Shown: positions 23,882 through 31,836, numbered from the stretch's first letter. The stretch is 35,503 bases of DNA from Euryarchaeota archaeon UBA561 (GCA_002502295.1 DANX01000061.1:1-35503); one strand, 5' to 3'. Made by a program: numbers and translations. Notes: generated from the sequence alone by a model not told the origin.

Positions 23882-24400
23882 ATGGTTGAAGCATTGTTAG
23901 AGAAACCAATCACCTTGTTCCGCCAAGGCGACATCGATGGAGCACTCGCTGATCTTCAAGAAAAATTAGGAAGCAACGGCGACATTGCTGAACTTCACCA
24001 CATGTGGGCTGAATTTGCCAACATGAAGAACATGGAAGCCCAAGATGACGTCATACCCGGCCGAAAAATCATGAACGCATACAAGAAAGCCATGGAACTC
24101 GATGAGGACAACATGGAGTACATCGCTGATTTTGCCTCCTTCGCACTTGAATGCCGGAGGATTCCTGTGGCTGTCAAGGAATTCCAGCGCTATGCTCGTC
24201 GTCTCGAGCTTGAAGACATTCCCGTTGATGAGGTGCTGTACACGGCAAGCCGGAATTTGATCGATGCCATAGAGGTGATGGACCCCAGCCGCCAAGCACC
24301 CATGATTCAACCATGGCTAAAGCAGGCCTTGGAGTGGGCCGTCGGCGCCCTTGGCTACTCCGTCGAAGACGCCATCGCGACGCTCAGCGCAGACGATTAA
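23882..24400 (+). CDS. TPR-like helical repeat protein
   Basis: 172 residues from ATG 23882. All-helical, with tetratricopeptide-like spacing: LFRQGDIDGALADLQEKL (about 13-30), HHMWAEFANMKNMEAQD, then a helix pair AYKKAMELDEDNMEYIADFASFAL (A-Y-KA-L pattern) and PVAVKEFQRYARRLELED. No signal peptide. TPR proteins usually act as protein-binding adaptors; a partner is not evident. It lies between the PH-domain gene and truA on one probable transcript. An open frame extends upstream to 23732 but overlaps the preceding gene; GGTGGAG supports ATG 23882. Confidence 0.7.
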   Translation: MVEALLEKPITLFRQGDIDGALADLQEKLGSNGDIAELHHMWAEFANMKNMEAQDDVIPGRKIMNAYKKAMELDEDNMEYIADFASFALECRRIPVAVKEFQRYARRLELEDIPVDEVLYTASRNLIDAIEVMDPSRQAPMIQPWLKQALEWAVGALGYSVEDAIATLSADD

Positions 24401-24407
24401 GGAGAGG
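24401..24407 (+). promoter_or_regulatory. Shine-Dalgarno for the TTG start of truA
   Basis: GGAGAGG directly after the upstream stop, 5 bases before TTG 24413. There is no ATG nearby in frame, so it decides the start. Confidence 0.7.
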
Positions 24408-24412
24408 TTCCG

Positions 24413-25327
24413 TTGACCGAAAAGGTCCGACTGTTCTTCAGAATTGGCTACCTTGGCGATGGTTTTCACGGAAGTCAAATTCAACCCGATGTTCGAACCG
24501 TCCAAGGTGAACTCGTTCGCGTGTTTCGATCCCTAAAATGGCTAACTGGGCCCGTTGAAGACCAGTTGTTGGTGCTCTCAAGTCGGACCGATGCTGGCGT
24601 ACACGTTCGCATCAATGGCGGCATCGTTGACGTTGAAAAGAACCTCTGGGAAGCCCTTACGCCTCGCAAAATGATTCGGGCCGTTGACGATCGACTGGAC
24701 AACAACATCGCTTTTTTGACCGTTCAAGAGGTGGCGCTGGATTTCAATCCGAGAATGGCGATGCATCGCGTCTATCGGTATCGATTGGAAGCGCTCGAAT
24801 TCTGGGAACAGCCCGATATTGAGGCCTTTCAGCGTTGGCTTGACCTCTTTGTTGGAACGTATGACGCAAGGAATTTTGCCCGCTTAGAAGAGGGAAAGAA
24901 TCCGATGCGTACCATCCTTGAAACGAAACCTTGGATGGATGGAGAGCGATTGATGGGCTTTGAAATCACGGGCGAGGCTTTTCTGTGGAACCAAGTAAGG
25001 CGCATAGCAAATGCTCTGTTTCGTCTCGCCATCGGAGAATTGACTGAAGAGGACATCAAGGCGGCGATTCAACACCCTTTGAAGCCGGTTGATTTTGGTG
25101 TTGCCCCTCCGGAATGGCTGATTTTGTGGGGGGTCGAGTGGGAACACTCACGGCTACCTCCGGAGAGCCACTCCACCGTGTTCTCTTCACCTCCAACCGG
25201 GAGGACGGCCGAGCGCACGCGCAAGGGGCGTTGGCAGCGAGCAGCACAGCACGAAGTCAAGACCATGCTGTACAATGAATGGGCGGAGATTGGCACACTG
25301 CCCGTCGCATACCATCGCTCACAATGA
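24413..25327 (+). CDS. truA: TruA, tRNA pseudouridine synthase
   Basis: 304 residues. Converts uridines of the tRNA anticodon arm (38-40 in the well-studied enzymes) to pseudouridine. The N-terminus FFRIGYLGDGFHGSQIQP matches the TruA opening YDGxxFxGxQxQ, the catalytic aspartate is D60 in SSRTDAGVH, and FNPRMAMHRVYRYRL and LWNQVRRIANAL are later family blocks (the latter the conserved MVRxxxG-like helix region). The C-terminal 50 residues are basic and divergent. Translation starts at TTG 24413. The 3' end overlaps the convergent ribK by 9 bases. Confidence 0.92.
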   Translation: MTEKVRLFFRIGYLGDGFHGSQIQPDVRTVQGELVRVFRSLKWLTGPVEDQLLVLSSRTDAGVHVRINGGIVDVEKNLWEALTPRKMIRAVDDRLDNNIAFLTVQEVALDFNPRMAMHRVYRYRLEALEFWEQPDIEAFQRWLDLFVGTYDARNFARLEEGKNPMRTILETKPWMDGERLMGFEITGEAFLWNQVRRIANALFRLAIGELTEEDIKAAIQHPLKPVDFGVAPPEWLILWGVEWEHSRLPPESHSTVFSSPPTGRTAERTRKGRWQRAAQHEVKTMLYNEWAEIGTLPVAYHRSQ

Positions 25328-25783
25328 GATGGTAATGCGGTCTCCGTCGCTCAAGTCGAAATGTTCACGGAGAAATGCTGTGGAAATAACCTCAACGACG
25401 TCCACATGCCGGGTCAAATCTGGAATAAGAACGGCACACTCCACGGTCGCATCGCGATGAACGATGGTGCCTTTGAAGGCCGAGGCACCACCAAATGAGA
25501 CACCGTCTCTCAGAAAACCACGAATTCGAATGCGATTGTAAGATGAAACATCGTGCGCTTTTGCTCGTTCACGGTCATCGTTAGGAGCATCAAGTGTATC
25601 GATACCAGCTTTCTGCCGGAGGGCAATGTAATGGCTAAACATATCGGTATCAATGACGATGTTGAGGGTTCCTGGCCACGCCTTTTCGCCAAGGATTTCA
25701 CGAAACTGATCTTGGTAGTGTGGCTGAGCCATGAAAACATGAGCCCTACCCAAACCGCTACTCACTGTGCCGGAGAGGTCCAT
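25319..25783 (-). CDS. ribK: CTP-dependent riboflavin kinase, archaeal (RibK, DUF120)
   Basis: 154 residues from ATG 25783. It phosphorylates riboflavin to FMN using CTP rather than ATP. The protein is a single DUF120 domain: LSGTVSSGLGRAHVFM at the start, YQDQFREILGE, WPGTLNIVIDT, IRIRGFLRDGVSFGGASAF, and STAFLREHFDLSDGDRITISL at the end. The frame stays open to 25849, but family members begin only a few residues before the GxVxSGLG motif, and a CTCATAAAG box sits exactly 26 bases before ATG 25783. No helix-turn-helix domain precedes it, unlike the longer archaeal forms. Confidence 0.9.
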   Translation of the reverse strand: MDLSGTVSSGLGRAHVFMAQPHYQDQFREILGEKAWPGTLNIVIDTDMFSHYIALRQKAGIDTLDAPNDDRERAKAHDVSSYNRIRIRGFLRDGVSFGGASAFKGTIVHRDATVECAVLIPDLTRHVDVVEVISTAFLREHFDLSDGDRITISL

Positions 25784-25804
25784 AACCTGACGCCGGCACT
25801 CTTT

Positions 25805-25813
25805 CTTTATGAG
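25805..25813 (-). promoter_or_regulatory. putative BoxA of ribK
   Basis: CTCATAAAG on the minus strand, centred 26 bases before ATG 25783. It is paired with a near-identical box of the divergent gene 30 bases away. Confidence 0.5.
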
Positions 25814-25838
25814 GGTGCGTTCATGGCTGGTTGGTACC

Positions 25839-25847
25839 TTCATAAAC
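25839..25847 (+). promoter_or_regulatory. putative BoxA of the 25868 gene
   Basis: TTCATAAAC centred 25 bases before ATG 25868, the mirror partner of the ribK box. Together they give back-to-back leaderless promoters in an 84-base gap. Confidence 0.5.
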
Positions 25848-25867
25848 ACTCAGAGCAACGTGCTTTC

Positions 25868-26296
25868 ATGACCGCAAAGGATGAGAAAAATACTGACAGC
25901 GATGAAAACAACGGCTTCAATGACATCGATGTGGAAGACATGGCTCAATTCCTCGTGGGGCTTAACCGATTTGTTTTGGACGTTGCAACAATGGACTGGC
26001 CTGATGGTTTTCCCCTAGATAAAAATGAAAAATTTTGCTACAGTGTTTTCCTGAGATACTGGCGAACACAGAACCGTAAACGCCGAGCGAATGAGTCAAG
26101 TGGACATGAATTTCACATGCGATTTGAAGGAAACAAAGAGGAAATCCGCCGGTTCATGCAGCATCGGTTCGGCGAAATGTTCAGCGAAGGTGAACCATCG
26201 CTTGATATCGACCCGGGACATCACGAACCCGATGAAGAACACGTTGGTGATGATGCAAAAGAACGGCAGAAGCGTTTCCAAGACGAGTGGGAATAG
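25868..26296 (+). CDS. hypothetical acidic protein
   Basis: 142 residues; no family recognised. It is highly charged: acidic N-terminus (DEKNTDSDENN), a central more structured part with Trp/Phe/Tyr (FLVGLNRFVLDVATMDWPDG; FCYSVFLRYWRTQNRKRR), and an acidic, His-rich C-terminus. No signal peptide or TM helix. The frame is open back to 25553, but that would run antisense through ribK; a TTCATAAAC box at -25 supports ATG 25868. It stands alone between divergent ribK and the convergent YbjQ-type gene (7 bases between stops). Confidence 0.65.
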   Translation: MTAKDEKNTDSDENNGFNDIDVEDMAQFLVGLNRFVLDVATMDWPDGFPLDKNEKFCYSVFLRYWRTQNRKRRANESSGHEFHMRFEGNKEEIRRFMQHRFGEMFSEGEPSLDIDPGHHEPDEEHVGDDAKERQKRFQDEWE

Positions 26297-26303
26297 CATC
26301 GGG

Positions 26304-26804
26304 TTACTGAAGTATACCCGTGGCAAAGGCCAAGAATTCAACCGAGGATTGCCTGCTCTTGTTGTTCTTGGCAAAGGAGACAACTGAGGTCTCAATTCGA
26401 ACATTTTGGATGGCCGTGCATCCCAAATCATTGGCTTGGCGCCTCAATCGAAGCAAAACCTCTCGACGACCGTAATCCAGCACCACATCATAAGAGTGGA
26501 GGCGGCCTCCGAAGAGGCCTTTCACCCACATGAAAAACATCTGCCCGATTGAGGGGCCAACGCAAATGCTGACATGAAGCAACGTAGAGGATTGCGCAGA
26601 CATGCCGTTCATTTCTGAAAAGGTTGAGAGGTAGTTGCTGTCTTGCAGTGTCGCTCCTTCTAGTTTCTCGTTTTCAAGAAGAGCCCCATGCAATCGGTTT
26701 TGATACCATCGTCCAAGGGCCCAAGACGAAACGGGAAAGAAGAAGATCGTGACAATTGGCACCACGATGTACAACACGATGACCAACGGTGCTGACGTTG
26801 CCAT
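26304..26804 (-). CDS. membrane-anchored YbjQ/UPF0145-like protein
   Basis: 166 residues. One strong N-terminal TM helix (about 5-30, LVIVLYIVVPIVTIFFFPVSS), then a short linker and a divergent YbjQ-like domain: MWVKGLFGGRLHSYDVVLDYGRREVLLRLRRQANDLGCTAIQNV follows the family order of GGR..Y...L...R..AL..L...A..LGA.AV, written here only as motif pieces. UPF0145 proteins form pentamers and are of uncertain function. It starts 9 bases after the soluble YbjQ-type gene with GAGGCGG as ribosome site, so the two are probably made together and could co-assemble at the membrane (inference). Confidence 0.7.
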   Translation of the reverse strand: MATSAPLVIVLYIVVPIVTIFFFPVSSWALGRWYQNRLHGALLENEKLEGATLQDSNYLSTFSEMNGMSAQSSTLLHVSICVGPSIGQMFFMWVKGLFGGRLHSYDVVLDYGRREVLLRLRRQANDLGCTAIQNVRIETSVVSFAKNNKSRQSSVEFLAFATGILQ

Positions 26805-26813
26805 GGAACCGCC

Positions 26814-27152
26814 TCACTCGATGATAACCGCTGTACCGTAGCAGAACAATTCTGAGGCTCCGGCAGCAACGTTTGAGGTCGCAAAGCGCACGTTGACGAT
26901 GCCGTTTGCCCCCATGCTGTGGGCCTGCATCATCATGCGCTGAAGCGCTTCGTTTCGGGATTCGTTGAGCAGTTCAGTGTAGGCTTTCAATTCCCCACCA
27001 ACAATGTTCTTCAAGCCAGCAAAAATGTCTTTCCCGATGTGTTTTGCGCGAACGGTGGAGCCCGTCACTAAACCCAGCGAACTCGTGATTGACTTTCCTG
27101 GTATCGTCTCTACGTTTGACATGTGCAGCGAAATCGTCGCTTCAGGTTGCAT
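26814..27152 (-). CDS. YbjQ/UPF0145 family protein
   Basis: 112 residues from ATG 27152. Close match to the UPF0145 pattern: LGLVTGSTVRAKHIGKDIFAGLKNIVGGELKAY in pieces, then LLNESRNEALQRMMMQAHSMGANGIVNVRF and FCYGTAVII. The family forms a heavy-metal-binding-like ring fold; cellular role is not settled. ATG 27152 is chosen with GGAG 8 bases upstream; ATG 27122 would also keep the domain. The open frame back to 27248 overlaps pheS and is not needed. It lies directly after pheS on the same strand and before the membrane-anchored paralogue. Confidence 0.85.
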   Translation of the reverse strand: MQPEATISLHMSNVETIPGKSITSSLGLVTGSTVRAKHIGKDIFAGLKNIVGGELKAYTELLNESRNEALQRMMMQAHSMGANGIVNVRFATSNVAAGASELFCYGTAVIIE

Positions 27153-27220
27153 GGGATGTGCTCCGGCTCGCACTCTAAGAACTTCTTCCTGCGGTGTACC
27201 GCTCCGATTTGGACCGAATT

Positions 27221-28708
27221 TCAGAGGATGGGTTGATTTCTCAACCATTCAAGGTCAGAGATGTAGAGTTGACGGATGTCGTCAAGACCCAACACCAACA
27301 TGGCCAGGCGCTCGAGTCCCATGCCCCATGCAAGAACTGGAGATGTGATGCCGAGGGGCTCTGTGACCTCAGGTCTGAAAATTCCCGCGCCACCCAATTC
27401 AAGCCACTTCCCTCTCCACTTGACTTCAATTTCGAGACTGGGTTCAGTGTAGGGGAAGTAGGCCGGTCGGACACGAACCTCAGGATAGCCCATCTTGGCG
27501 TAAAACGTCTTGAGCGTGGTCACCAGCATCTGCAAGTTTGCGCCCTCTTCCATGATGATTCCTTCAATTTGGTGGAACTCTGGAAGATGCGTCCGGTCAA
27601 TGGCCTCTTTGCGGAAAACACGGTCGACGGAAAACACACGGCAGGCCTCGGTTGGATGCTCAGCCAAGTATTGAATCGTGTTGACCGTTGTGTGGGTCCG
27701 CAACAACGGACGTTGAGACACCTCGGTGGAATATGAACCGCCCCAGCCCGTTGACCCCGTATCTCCTCCATGCTCGTGGATGGCTTTCCATGCTTGCACA
27801 ACATCGGCCTCAAGGTCAATGAATGAGGGTTGGTCAAGGTAAAACGTGTCTTGCATCTCTCGTGCTGGATGGTCTTGAGGGATGAACAAGGCGTCCATGT
27901 TCCAACCGGCGGATTGAACATAATCATCCACAAGTTCTGAGAACCCCATCTCGAGGAATATTGAACGAACTCGTTCGATCAATGCTTGCATCGGATGGCT
28001 GCGCCCGGTCCGTGGGGTTGCTGCCTCAAGTGTTACGTCAAACGCTCTAAATTCAGCCGTTTTCCAATCGTCTCCTTGAAGCAATTCAGGGGATAAATCG
28101 GTAATGACCATGGTCTCTTGGAGATCATCAGCCGAAACCGCCGAACCCTCAGGTGTCAGCACCCAATGCCTTGAGGTACGTTCGACCGTTTGAATCAAAT
28201 TCTTCCGGGAAGAGAAATGATCGAGCATTCCCGAATCCACATCGTTGGCATCGGCGGGTAAAGATGCCAAGAACGCCGATCGTTGGTCAATGACTGAAGT
28301 GATTTCATCTGGATTTGCAGCCTTGAGTTCTCCTCCATCAATGCCAACGCCTAACTGCTTGAGAAGCCCCACACCAGGACCCGCCTCATGGCGCTCGAAG
28401 GCTTGTTGAAGCCCTTGCATTGTAGCGCTTTCCTCGGATTGCATCCACGCCCAAATCCTGGACTCAAGCAAGCCGTGTTCAACGGCATGTTCGCCCTGGG
28501 CGTCAAGCCGAATTTCACGAATATGTTCCTCACGAACATCAACCAACCCGTGGTTCTGAAGCCCGTGTCCTGCTCCGACCACAATGGCTTGGTCTGTCCA
28601 ATCGCAAGCAGCCAAAATGCTGGTTAAATCCCATGTTCGAGAGCTCTCGCTCAATTGCATCGCCCGCAGCATACGACGCTCGGGATTGAGGAGATTGGGA
28701 GCACCCAT
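27221..28708 (-). CDS. pheS: phenylalanyl-tRNA synthetase alpha subunit, archaeal type
   Basis: 495 residues, the archaeal/eukaryotic length. Class II synthetase; with PheT it charges tRNA-Phe. An N-terminal winged-helix-like part (first about 90 residues) leads to the catalytic core: GRSHPMQALIERVRSIFLEMGF (motif 1 helix, in part), MDALFIPQDHPAR, HTTVNTIQYL, CRVFSVDRVFRKEAIDRTHLPEFHQIEG (motif 2 region), VRPAYFPYTEPSLE for phenylalanine binding, and GMGLERLAML (motif 3). ATG 28708 has a TTTCAAA box at -27; ATG 28672 or 28660 remain possible. pheT is not adjacent; YbjQ-family genes follow instead. Confidence 0.96.
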   Translation of the reverse strand: MGAPNLLNPERRMLRAMQLSESSRTWDLTSILAACDWTDQAIVVGAGHGLQNHGLVDVREEHIREIRLDAQGEHAVEHGLLESRIWAWMQSEESATMQGLQQAFERHEAGPGVGLLKQLGVGIDGGELKAANPDEITSVIDQRSAFLASLPADANDVDSGMLDHFSSRKNLIQTVERTSRHWVLTPEGSAVSADDLQETMVITDLSPELLQGDDWKTAEFRAFDVTLEAATPRTGRSHPMQALIERVRSIFLEMGFSELVDDYVQSAGWNMDALFIPQDHPAREMQDTFYLDQPSFIDLEADVVQAWKAIHEHGGDTGSTGWGGSYSTEVSQRPLLRTHTTVNTIQYLAEHPTEACRVFSVDRVFRKEAIDRTHLPEFHQIEGIIMEEGANLQMLVTTLKTFYAKMGYPEVRVRPAYFPYTEPSLEIEVKWRGKWLELGGAGIFRPEVTEPLGITSPVLAWGMGLERLAMLVLGLDDIRQLYISDLEWLRNQPIL

Positions 28709-28731
28709 GGCTTGTCCAGTGGAATCCTTGC

Positions 28732-28739
28732 TTTGAAAT
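28732..28739 (-). promoter_or_regulatory. putative BoxA of pheS
   Basis: ATTTCAAA on the minus strand, centred about 27 bases before ATG 28708, in the 61-base gap after the zinc-ribbon gene. It suggests pheS has its own promoter. Confidence 0.4.
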
Positions 28740-28769
28740 CACCGTTGGAGAGAGCGGGTGAGAAGCCAA

Positions 28770-29147
28770 TCATTCCTCTTCATCCCACAACTGGAGGCCG
28801 CAGGTTGGACAAACATAGGCGATTGGACGCGGGCCGTCGCGAACATCAACGCTCCCGCAAACGCCACACAGCACCGATGTACGAATGGGCTCGTCAAGGG
28901 TCACATCAACTCTAAACATGAAACGACCCGCCTCGGGAAGCATTCCCTCGTCCGGCTTCCAGTTTGAAACGGCTTCCGGAGAAAGGCCGGACTGTCGCCC
29001 CATTGACATGCCTGTCAGGAAGAACACCACGCCGAACAACCCCACAGTCACGGCCATTGGACCAAGATTGGCCACGCTCAGTGAGGCCCCAAAGAAAATA
29101 CAGACGAATCCGGTAATGAGAAAATTTTCACGGCTGAGGCGCGTCAT
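28770..29147 (-). CDS. small membrane protein with C-terminal zinc ribbon
   Basis: 125 residues. Two N-terminal TM helices (about 9-27 and 31-48) form a hairpin, placing the rest in the cytoplasm. A C-terminal zinc ribbon has C94-x2-C97 and C113-x2-C116 (LCGVCG; YVCPTCG). The fold is seen in many archaeal proteins of unknown job. ATG 29147 overlaps the stop of the upstream aminotransferase gene as ATGA, so both are translationally coupled, though no functional link is clear. Confidence 0.75.
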   Translation of the reverse strand: MTRLSRENFLITGFVCIFFGASLSVANLGPMAVTVGLFGVVFFLTGMSMGRQSGLSPEAVSNWKPDEGMLPEAGRFMFRVDVTLDEPIRTSVLCGVCGSVDVRDGPRPIAYVCPTCGLQLWDEEE

Positions 29148-30439
29148 TCAATGGCCTCCGCGGCTTTCGCAAGCGCATCAGCGACACGTTCAACCTTGGA
29201 TTCGGGAACCGCACACAGCCCTATACGGACTCCGCCAGAAAGTGGAACGAGGTACACATGCTGATTCGCACATGATTCAGCGACAGCCACTGGGTTGTCG
29301 CATTCATACCATGCAAAGAAACCATCATGGCTCGGATTTACGGCCACGCCCTTTTGCTTGCACGCTTCGATAAATGTACTTCGCCGAGCCGTGAGAAGGT
29401 TGGCAAGGCGATCGCGTTCGTTTGACCAAGCCTTCCCCCCTGCTTCCGTCGCGTGCAATTCACTCAAGACATGCTGGGCGATGCGTGGGGATGCCGACCA
29501 TGTTTGTCGTCCGGTGACGCCCATCACATCGTTGAGACGCTGGACACTCGACGCCTCGGGGTGGACGTAGACCACTGCCCCGGTTCGCAATCCGTAGATT
29601 GTGTGTGATTTTGAGAGGGATATTGCAAAGCAAATCAGAAGATTTTCTGGCCAAGGCAACCCGGCGTCGAGTGCGTCAGCGATGGTCTCCGCCCATCCGT
29701 GAGGTTCGTCAGCGTAGAGATGGTAAGCTGCGTCCAAAAGGAGTGTGTGTCCAGTATGCTCGTTCCGGGCTGCACTTTCCATGAACGCATTAAGAAGCGC
29801 ATAGCGACTCTCAGCTGGAAGCGAAAGTCCCGTTGGGTTGTGGGCAGGGTCGTTGAGCCATGTCATCACAGAATCTTGAGTTTGGACCAAACCCTCCAGC
29901 GATGTTGTGAATCCATCGAGGTCAAAGAAGGGTGTGTCCGAAGAAGGGGTCGGAGGCAAAAGAGGATAGGTGGCGATTTCCAAGCCGCATCCTTTCAGAA
30001 AACCAACGTAAGGCCCCCAATGTCGATCCCTCAACAACACAGCGTCTCCGCGCTCAGCAAAATTGGCAGCCGCTTGAAAAAGGGCGCCCGAGCCACCGGG
30101 TGTGGCCGTTGCACCCATGTGCAGGCCGAGGCCCTCCAATTGGGTTCGGTGGTCGCCAAGAGCAAGCGTGATGGCCAAATCCAGGAAAGACGGAAGTCCC
30201 TTCAACGGCGCATAAGCCGCAAATTCCGCAGGAGGAGCCACACGTATCGCTTCATCGACCACGGTGTTAATCGCCAACGATCCAGCGTCCTCAAGAAGAG
30301 CCCCAACGGTTCCGTTGACAGCATCGGCTCCGGCGGCAGCTGCATTTTGAAACCTGGCAAACCAACTGAATATGACGTCGTTTCCTGATTTTTCATGGCC
30401 ATGGCTGGCGAGGTATTGCATCGCATCACCCTCGTCCAT
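29144..30439 (-). CDS. class I PLP-dependent aminotransferase (aspartate/aromatic type)
   Basis: 431 residues. The order of motifs fits the alpha family of aminotransferases: NGTVGALLEDAG near the N-terminus, NDPAHNPTG (196-204), D236 in LLLDAAYH contacting the PLP nitrogen, K277 in SLSKSHTIYGLRTG as Schiff-base lysine with R285 for the phosphate, and GGVRIGLCAVP near the C-terminus with the substrate-carboxylate arginine. The substrate cannot be fixed; aspartate or aromatic amino acids are likeliest. ATG 30439 has an AT-rich box at about -27; ATG 30421 is an alternative. It heads a two-gene unit with the zinc-ribbon protein and diverges from the tRNA-Thr gene. Confidence 0.88.
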   Translation of the reverse strand: MDEGDAMQYLASHGHEKSGNDVIFSWFARFQNAAAAGADAVNGTVGALLEDAGSLAINTVVDEAIRVAPPAEFAAYAPLKGLPSFLDLAITLALGDHRTQLEGLGLHMGATATPGGSGALFQAAANFAERGDAVLLRDRHWGPYVGFLKGCGLEIATYPLLPPTPSSDTPFFDLDGFTTSLEGLVQTQDSVMTWLNDPAHNPTGLSLPAESRYALLNAFMESAARNEHTGHTLLLDAAYHLYADEPHGWAETIADALDAGLPWPENLLICFAISLSKSHTIYGLRTGAVVYVHPEASSVQRLNDVMGVTGRQTWSASPRIAQHVLSELHATEAGGKAWSNERDRLANLLTARRSTFIEACKQKGVAVNPSHDGFFAWYECDNPVAVAESCANQHVYLVPLSGGVRIGLCAVPESKVERVADALAKAAEAIE

Positions 30440-30460
30440 GGCTTAGCCAGCGGCTTGGTG

Positions 30461-30473
30461 CTTTTTGATTTGA
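30461..30473 (-). promoter_or_regulatory. putative BoxA of the class I aminotransferase
   Basis: TCAAATCAAAAAG on the minus strand, centred about 27 bases before ATG 30439. No Shine-Dalgarno precedes the ATG. Confidence 0.45.
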
Positions 30474-30540
30474 CCATGGGCCAACCAGGGGACGAAGTTC
30501 CGTGTGTTTCATCAAGGGGTGGAGTCACCCGCAACATGAA

Positions 30541-30616
30541 GCCAACGTAGCACAGCTGGTAGTGCGTCTGATTTGTAATCAGACGGTCGGGGGTTCGAGT
30601 CCCTCCGTTGGCTCCA
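30541..30616 (+). tRNA. tRNA-Thr (anticodon TGT), CCA encoded
   Basis: A complete cloverleaf without intron. Acceptor GCCAACG (30541-30547) pairs with CGTTGGC (30606-30612). The D-stem GCAC/GTGC encloses AGCTGGTA, giving A14, G15, G18 and G19. The anticodon stem TCTGA/TCAGA holds loop TTTGTAA with TGT at 30574-30576. The T-arm has TTCGAGT. The discriminator is T73 and CCA is encoded at 30614-30616. It reads ACA codons. G15 is the archaeosine site and so a likely TgtA substrate. A TTTCATCAA stretch (30507-30515) about 30 bases upstream may be its BoxA. Confidence 0.97.
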
Positions 30617-30633
30617 CACCATGGTAAACAGTG

Positions 30634-30643
30634 CTTCAAATAC
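30634..30643 (+). promoter_or_regulatory. putative BoxA of the small membrane protein
   Basis: CTTCAAATAC centred about 25 bases before ATG 30664, shortly after the tRNA 3' end. It supports this start for a leaderless mRNA. Confidence 0.45.
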
Positions 30644-30663
30644 TTCAGTATCAACTTCAACTC

Positions 30664-30894
30664 ATGCTCGAGTGCAATTTGGATGCGAAAGGCAAAGCCG
30701 CCCGGCTCCTCGGTGGCATTGCTGCCGTCGCAGGAGCGCTCGTACTTGCTGTCATGTTGGCGACCGATATGTTCACTTTCGGCTTCGGCTGGTACGCCGT
30801 TGGTGGAGGAATATTGGGTGGAGCATTTGCCATCTTCGAAGCACGTGCCGGTTGGTGCATCGTCCGAGCCATCGGTATCAAAACACCTCTGTGA
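30664..30894 (+). CDS. small two-TM membrane protein, DUF2892-like
   Basis: 76 residues. A short polar N-terminus with basic residues (LDAKGKAARLLGG) precedes two TM helices (about 14-32 and 35-54). The C-terminus ARAGWCIVRAIGIKTPL resembles the DUF2892 ending TGxCPxYxLxGxxT, where the small membrane family is named. Its function is unknown. The frame opens at ATG 30631 but ATG 30664 has a good box at -25. It is followed by folD, whose promoter-like box lies within its last codons. Confidence 0.65.
   Translation: MLECNLDAKGKAARLLGGIAAVAGALVLAVMLATDMFTFGFGWYAVGGGILGGAFAIFEARAGWCIVRAIGIKTPL
30876..30884 (+). promoter_or_regulatory. putative BoxA of folD
   Basis: TATCAAAAC near the end of the upstream gene. 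A transcript starting about 26 bases on would have a leader of roughly 40 bases to GTG 30946, with GGTGG (30934-30938) as ribosome site. It is too close to TTG 30898 for that codon to be the leaderless start. Confidence 0.35.
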
Positions 30895-30945
30895 GCCTTG
30901 ACGAAGGATGCCAACGCTCAAGTCGCCCTCCTTGGTGGGCGGCAT

Positions 30946-31836
30946 GTGTCTGCCCAACGACTCGATGGAAAGGCTTGTGCAAACGAGGTAGAGGCAGAAT
31001 TATTGGGCCGTGTTGCAGCTCTTACCAAAGACAATCTCCAGCCACATCTTGCGGTCATCATCGTTGGTGATGACCCTGCATCCCACGTGTATGTCAACTC
31101 GAAGGTGAGGACGTGTGAACGCCTCGGTATTCGCTCAACTCACATCGGTCTGCCAGCCGACACAGAAGAGGCAACGGTTCGTGGGCACATTCTTGCCCTC
31201 AATGCCCAAGAAGACGTGCATGGCATTCTGGTTCAATCACCCCTGCCAAAGCACATGGACGAAGAGGCACTCACCGACCTCATCAACCCCTCAAAAGACG
31301 TCGATGGTTTTCACCCACAAAACCTTGGCCGTCTCGTTCAAGGCCGAACTGACGGAATGCTTCCCTGTACTCCAAGCGGGGTCATGCGGATGCTGCGTTG
31401 GGCAAACATCGACCTTGAGGGAAAACGTGCGGTCGTGTTGGGGCGCTCGAGGATTGTTGGTATGCCTGCCGCACTGTTGTTGGCTGCCAAAGGAGCGGAC
31501 GCAACGGTCACGGTGGTTCACTCAAGAACAGACGACGCTGAAGCGATTTGCCGAGAGGCAGACATCGTGGTCGCTGCCGTTGGTCGAGCGAACATGGTCA
31601 CTTCATCGTGGATTAAGCCAGGAGCCATCGTGGTCGATGTGGGAATAAACCGCGTGGACGATGCCACGAGAGAACGGGGTTGGAGGCTTGCTGGCGATGT
31701 ACACCCGGAAGTCGAAGAGAGGGCCAGTTGGCTGTCTCCTGTGCCGGGTGGCGTTGGCCCGATGACAATCGCCATGCTGATGGAAAACACCGTCCGGGCA
31801 GCCGAAACAATGCTGACCGCAGACACGAAGGCATAA
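30946..31836 (+). CDS. folD: FolD, methylene-THF dehydrogenase / methenyl-THF cyclohydrolase
   Basis: 296 residues from GTG 30946. Bifunctional enzyme that interconverts 5,10-methylene-, 5,10-methenyl- and 10-formyl-tetrahydrofolate using NADP. Y49 and K53 in SHVYVNSKVR are the catalytic pair (Y50 and K54 in the E. coli enzyme as I recall). VQSPLPKH, KDVDGFHPQNLG, LPCTPSGVM, the dinucleotide-binding VVLGRSRIVGMPAALLL, and PVPGGVGPMTIAML are all family blocks. The frame extends upstream to TTG 30898, but starting at GTG 30946 gives SAQRLDGKACANEV, which lines up with the usual FolD N-terminus. GGTGG precedes this GTG by about 7 bases. The gene implies a folate-type C1 pool in this archaeon. 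Confidence 0.95.
   Translation: MSAQRLDGKACANEVEAELLGRVAALTKDNLQPHLAVIIVGDDPASHVYVNSKVRTCERLGIRSTHIGLPADTEEATVRGHILALNAQEDVHGILVQSPLPKHMDEEALTDLINPSKDVDGFHPQNLGRLVQGRTDGMLPCTPSGVMRMLRWANIDLEGKRAVVLGRSRIVGMPAALLLAAKGADATVTVVHSRTDDAEAICREADIVVAAVGRANMVTSSWIKPGAIVVDVGINRVDDATRERGWRLAGDVHPEVEERASWLSPVPGGVGPMTIAMLMENTVRAAETMLTADTKA

Noticed and set aside
25553..25867. Upstream extension of the 25868 hypothetical protein
   Set aside because: The extension is antisense to ribK, and both genes have good promoter boxes in the 84-base gap that fit the shorter starts.
30517..30530. Hairpin GGGTG-GAGT-CACCC just upstream of the tRNA
   Set aside because: Only 5 bp, a size expected by chance at this GC content; no role in processing can be argued.
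30898..30945. Earlier TTG start for FolD
   Set aside because: It adds 16 residues absent from the usual FolD N-terminus, lacks a ribosome site, and the AT-rich box is only 18 bases away; GTG 30946 fits better.
30202..30957. A 251-codon open frame on the minus strand covering the tRNA-Thr
   Set aside because: It runs through a perfect tRNA, the small membrane protein gene and the start of folD in antisense, and has no family features.
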